Of a DNA stretch of 64,000 nt, positions 61,927-64,000 are shown piece after piece. The stretch lies in assembly GCF_005145045.1 (NCBI RefSeq), contig NZ_CP039691.1, forward strand, positions 2,802,001 to 2,866,000, read 5' to 3'. A program made the position numbers and the translations under genes. Each line of letters starts with the position of its first letter. The first letter of the stretch is position 1. The notes under the pieces were generated by a model. That model saw only the letters and a list, made by a program, of their open reading frames with translations, ran no database searches and was not told the DNA's origin. Source of the DNA: Agrobacterium larrymoorei. GTDB taxonomy: Bacteria > Pseudomonadota > Alphaproteobacteria > Rhizobiales > Rhizobiaceae.

Positions 61927-63309
61927 ATGAAGAAGATGGACCTTGATGTCATGAATATTTCGGCGCGGACAGAACAGGGGCGGACACGGCGCAAGGTCGC
62001 CGTCATCGGCTCCGGCATCTCCGGACTTTCAGCCGCTTGGCTGCTGGATAAATCCGCCGATGTGACGCTTTTCGAAGCCGATAGCAGGCTGGGCGGCCAT
62101 GCCAACACGGTAACGGTGGAGCGCCCCGGTAAAAAGCCTATCGCCGTCGATACGGGCTTCATCGTCTATAATGAAAAGAACTACCCCAATCTCGTTGCGC
62201 TCTTTGCCCATCTGAGTGTGCCGACACTTGAGACAGAAATGTCCTTTGCCGCTTCCCTGCATGGCGGCAAGCTTGAATATTCGGGTTCCGGCCTCGGCGG
62301 TCTTCTTGGACAGAAAACCAATCTGCTGCGCCCGCGCTTCTGGAAGATGGTGCGCGATATCATGCGCTTCTACAAAATCGCGCCCGATCTGCTGAATGAT
62401 CCGGCGCTGCAAGGTGTCAGCCTTGGTGATTATCTGGATCGCAACGATTACTCCGACGGCTTCGTGGATGACCATCTGCTGCCCATGGGTGCCGCCATCT
62501 GGTCGATGACGGCGAAGGATATGCGCGATTATCCGTTGCAGGCCTTTATCCGCTTCTTCGTCAACCATGGTCTGGTGCAGCTTTCCGGGCGTCCGCAATG
62601 GCGCACGGTGAAGGGTGGTAGCCGGGAATATGTATCGCGCATCATGGCGGAATTCCGGGGAACGGTGGTTCTCGACAGCCGAATTTCCGGCATCAAGCGC
62701 ACCAATGAGGGCGTGAAGATACTGGATCGCGCCGGCCATCTCTCCATGTTCGACGATGTCGTGATCGCCACCCATGCGGATCAGGCGCTTTCGCTTCTGG
62801 CTGATGCGGACGAGAGTGAACAGTCTTTGCTCGGCGCTTTTCAATATACCCGCAACGCAGCCGTTCTGCACAGCGATGCGCGGCTGATGCCGGACCGGCG
62901 CGCGGTCTGGTCCAGTTGGAACTACCTGAGCGAACCGGGTGCGAAAGGCACGGAACAGCTTTGCGTGACCTACTGGATGAACAAGCTCCAGCATTTAGAC
63001 GAGGCAACGCTGCTGTTCGTGACGCTCAACCCATCCCGTCCGATCGACCGGGCGAAGATCATCCAGACCTTCGATTATGCCCATCCGCTTTTCAATGCAG
63101 ACGCGATGGAAGCGCAGAAGACGCTCTGGTCGCTGCAGGGCCGCCGTAATACGTGGTTCTGCGGCGCGCATTTCGGCAGTGGTTTTCATGAGGATGGAAT
63201 TCAGTCGGGTCTGGCAGTTGCCGAAGCGCTTGGCGGCGTGAAGCGTCCGTGGAACGTCGAAAACGAATCCGGTCGTATCTTCCTGACACCGGTCAAGGAG
63301 CGCGTCTGA
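61927..63309 (+). CDS. FAD/NAD(P)-binding oxidoreductase (COG2907 type)
   Basis: 460 aa. Rossmann FAD site at about residues 24-55: VAVIGSGISGLSAAWLLDKSADVTLFEADSRLGGHA, followed by AVDTGFIVYNEKNYPNLVALF. The rest is amine-oxidase-like, ending in NTWFCGAHFGSGFHEDGIQSGLAVAEAL. In Rhodobacter the orthologous gene is in the RpoE regulon with a DUF1365 protein and cyclopropane-synthase-like genes, perhaps for fatty-acid modification. The next gene overlaps it by one base, so they form an operon. Confidence 0.88.
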   Translation: MKKMDLDVMNISARTEQGRTRRKVAVIGSGISGLSAAWLLDKSADVTLFEADSRLGGHANTVTVERPGKKPIAVDTGFIVYNEKNYPNLVALFAHLSVPTLETEMSFAASLHGGKLEYSGSGLGGLLGQKTNLLRPRFWKMVRDIMRFYKIAPDLLNDPALQGVSLGDYLDRNDYSDGFVDDHLLPMGAAIWSMTAKDMRDYPLQAFIRFFVNHGLVQLSGRPQWRTVKGGSREYVSRIMAEFRGTVVLDSRISGIKRTNEGVKILDRAGHLSMFDDVVIATHADQALSLLADADESEQSLLGAFQYTRNAAVLHSDARLMPDRRAVWSSWNYLSEPGAKGTEQLCVTYWMNKLQHLDEATLLFVTLNPSRPIDRAKIIQTFDYAHPLFNADAMEAQKTLWSLQGRRNTWFCGAHFGSGFHEDGIQSGLAVAEALGGVKRPWNVENESGRIFLTPVKERV

Positions 63310-64000
63310 TGACGTTGCGCTCTGCGATCTATGCCGGAAAAGTGGCGCATGCGCGCCACCGCCCGCATGCGCACAAGCTCAATTACCGCGTCTTCTCGCT
63401 GCTGCTCGATCTGGATGAACTGCCGTTGATGGACGCGACGCTGCGGCTGTTTTCGCATAATCGTTTTGCCGTCTTCAGCTTTCACGACAAGGACCATGGC
63501 CTTGGCGAAAAGGGCGGACTGAAGGACTGGTGCGGAACGCGGCTGCGCGATGCGGGCATCGAACTCAAGACCGATGACCTGCGGGTGGAGATGCTTTGTT
63601 ATCCGCGCATTTTCGGCTATGTGTTCAATCCGCTGACGGTCTATTTCTGCCATGACCGCACGGATGGAGACCGGCTGGTCGCCATTCTCTATGAGGTGTG
63701 CAACACCTTTCACGAGCGCCACACCTACATCATTCCCACGCCGGATGCCGAGGCGAAAACGGTCCGCCACTCCTGCGGCAAGGAGATGTATGTCTCGCCC
63801 TTCGTGCCGATGGACTGCACCTATGATTTCCGCATCCAGCCGCCGCAGGAGGCGGTGCAGATCGCCATCAATGAACGCGATGCGGAAGGCGATCTTCTGT
63901 TTGCATCCTTTTCCGGCAAGCGCCGCCCGCTGACCGATGGCGCTCTGGCCAGATCTTTTCTTTCTCACCCGCTGATGACGCTAAAAATCATGGGCGCCAT
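63309..64000 (+). CDS. DUF1365 family protein, 3' end beyond window
   Basis: 230 codons visible; start ATG 63309 overlaps the previous stop codon (TGATG). DUF1365 marks: YAGKVAHARHRPHAHKLNYRVFSLLLDLDEL, LCYPRIFGYVFNPLTVYFCHD, LVAILYEVCNTFHERHTYI, KEMYVSPFVPMDCTYDFRI. Function unknown; it always travels with the FAD oxidoreductase upstream and often with cyclopropane-fatty-acid synthase genes, which may lie just outside the window. Confidence 0.92.
   Translation, partial: MTLRSAIYAGKVAHARHRPHAHKLNYRVFSLLLDLDELPLMDATLRLFSHNRFAVFSFHDKDHGLGEKGGLKDWCGTRLRDAGIELKTDDLRVEMLCYPRIFGYVFNPLTVYFCHDRTDGDRLVAILYEVCNTFHERHTYIIPTPDAEAKTVRHSCGKEMYVSPFVPMDCTYDFRIQPPQEAVQIAINERDAEGDLLFASFSGKRRPLTDGALARSFLSHPLMTLKIMGA

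Overview
The window reads as chromosomal DNA of a Rhizobiaceae alphaproteobacterium (Agrobacterium/Rhizobium type). The core genes and their order are typical of that family: a GANTC-linked gcrA, argD-argF, Hsp33, apaG, metZ behind a SAM-II riboswitch, a long rhizobial-type dcd, phoR-pstSCAB-phoU-phoB, an ABC-type rhamnose locus and an RpoE-ChrR pair. No rRNA or CRISPR array is visible. Two tRNAs are present, Gly(CCC) and Thr(CGT).

Layout. 1-327: truncated start of an ABC exporter. 531-23082: a 22.5-kb integrative island in the 3' end of tRNA-Gly(CCC), bounded by a perfect 22-bp direct repeat and carrying a P4-type integrase next to the tRNA. It holds an AlpA regulator, a small HUH-like protein, an HNH nuclease gene split by an 846-bp IS5/IS427 element, a block of small membrane and secreted proteins, a two-gene module (HEPN-like protein plus a 919-aa double-NTPase), a serine recombinase, and a restriction operon. 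That operon is a fused tandem C5-methyltransferase, a McrB-like AAA+ protein and a DUF2357/PD-(D/E)XK nuclease, with vsr and a second HNH gene upstream.

23063-32516: core genes tRNA-Gly, dcd, metZ, apaG, a tannase/feruloyl-esterase family protein, hslO, argF, argD and gcrA. 32517-34624: a 2.1-kb stretch without a believable gene, filled with dispersed palindromic elements and a cluster of hairpins. 34625-43769: the phosphate regulon (phoB, phoU, pstBACS, phoR) followed by ppk2. 44044-46728: a membrane protein, a nitronate monooxygenase and tRNA-Thr. 46949-48124: an AT-rich Fic gene behind an operator-like repeat array. 48583-59935: L-rhamnose uptake and catabolism, with rhaD and rhaI on the minus strand and rhaRSTPQUK on the plus strand, divergent from a long inverted-repeat operator. 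60485-64000: chrR and rpoE, divergent from an FAD oxidoreductase and a DUF1365 protein, a set known from singlet-oxygen regulons.

How it works together. The island looks like a mobile defence cargo. The restriction operon resembles LlaJI, in which two C5-methyltransferases protect an asymmetric site and a McrBC-like pair cuts; here the two methyltransferases are one polypeptide. The HEPN-like/double-NTPase pair is the best candidate for an undescribed system. All functions are inferred from sequence read by eye; no database search was run.
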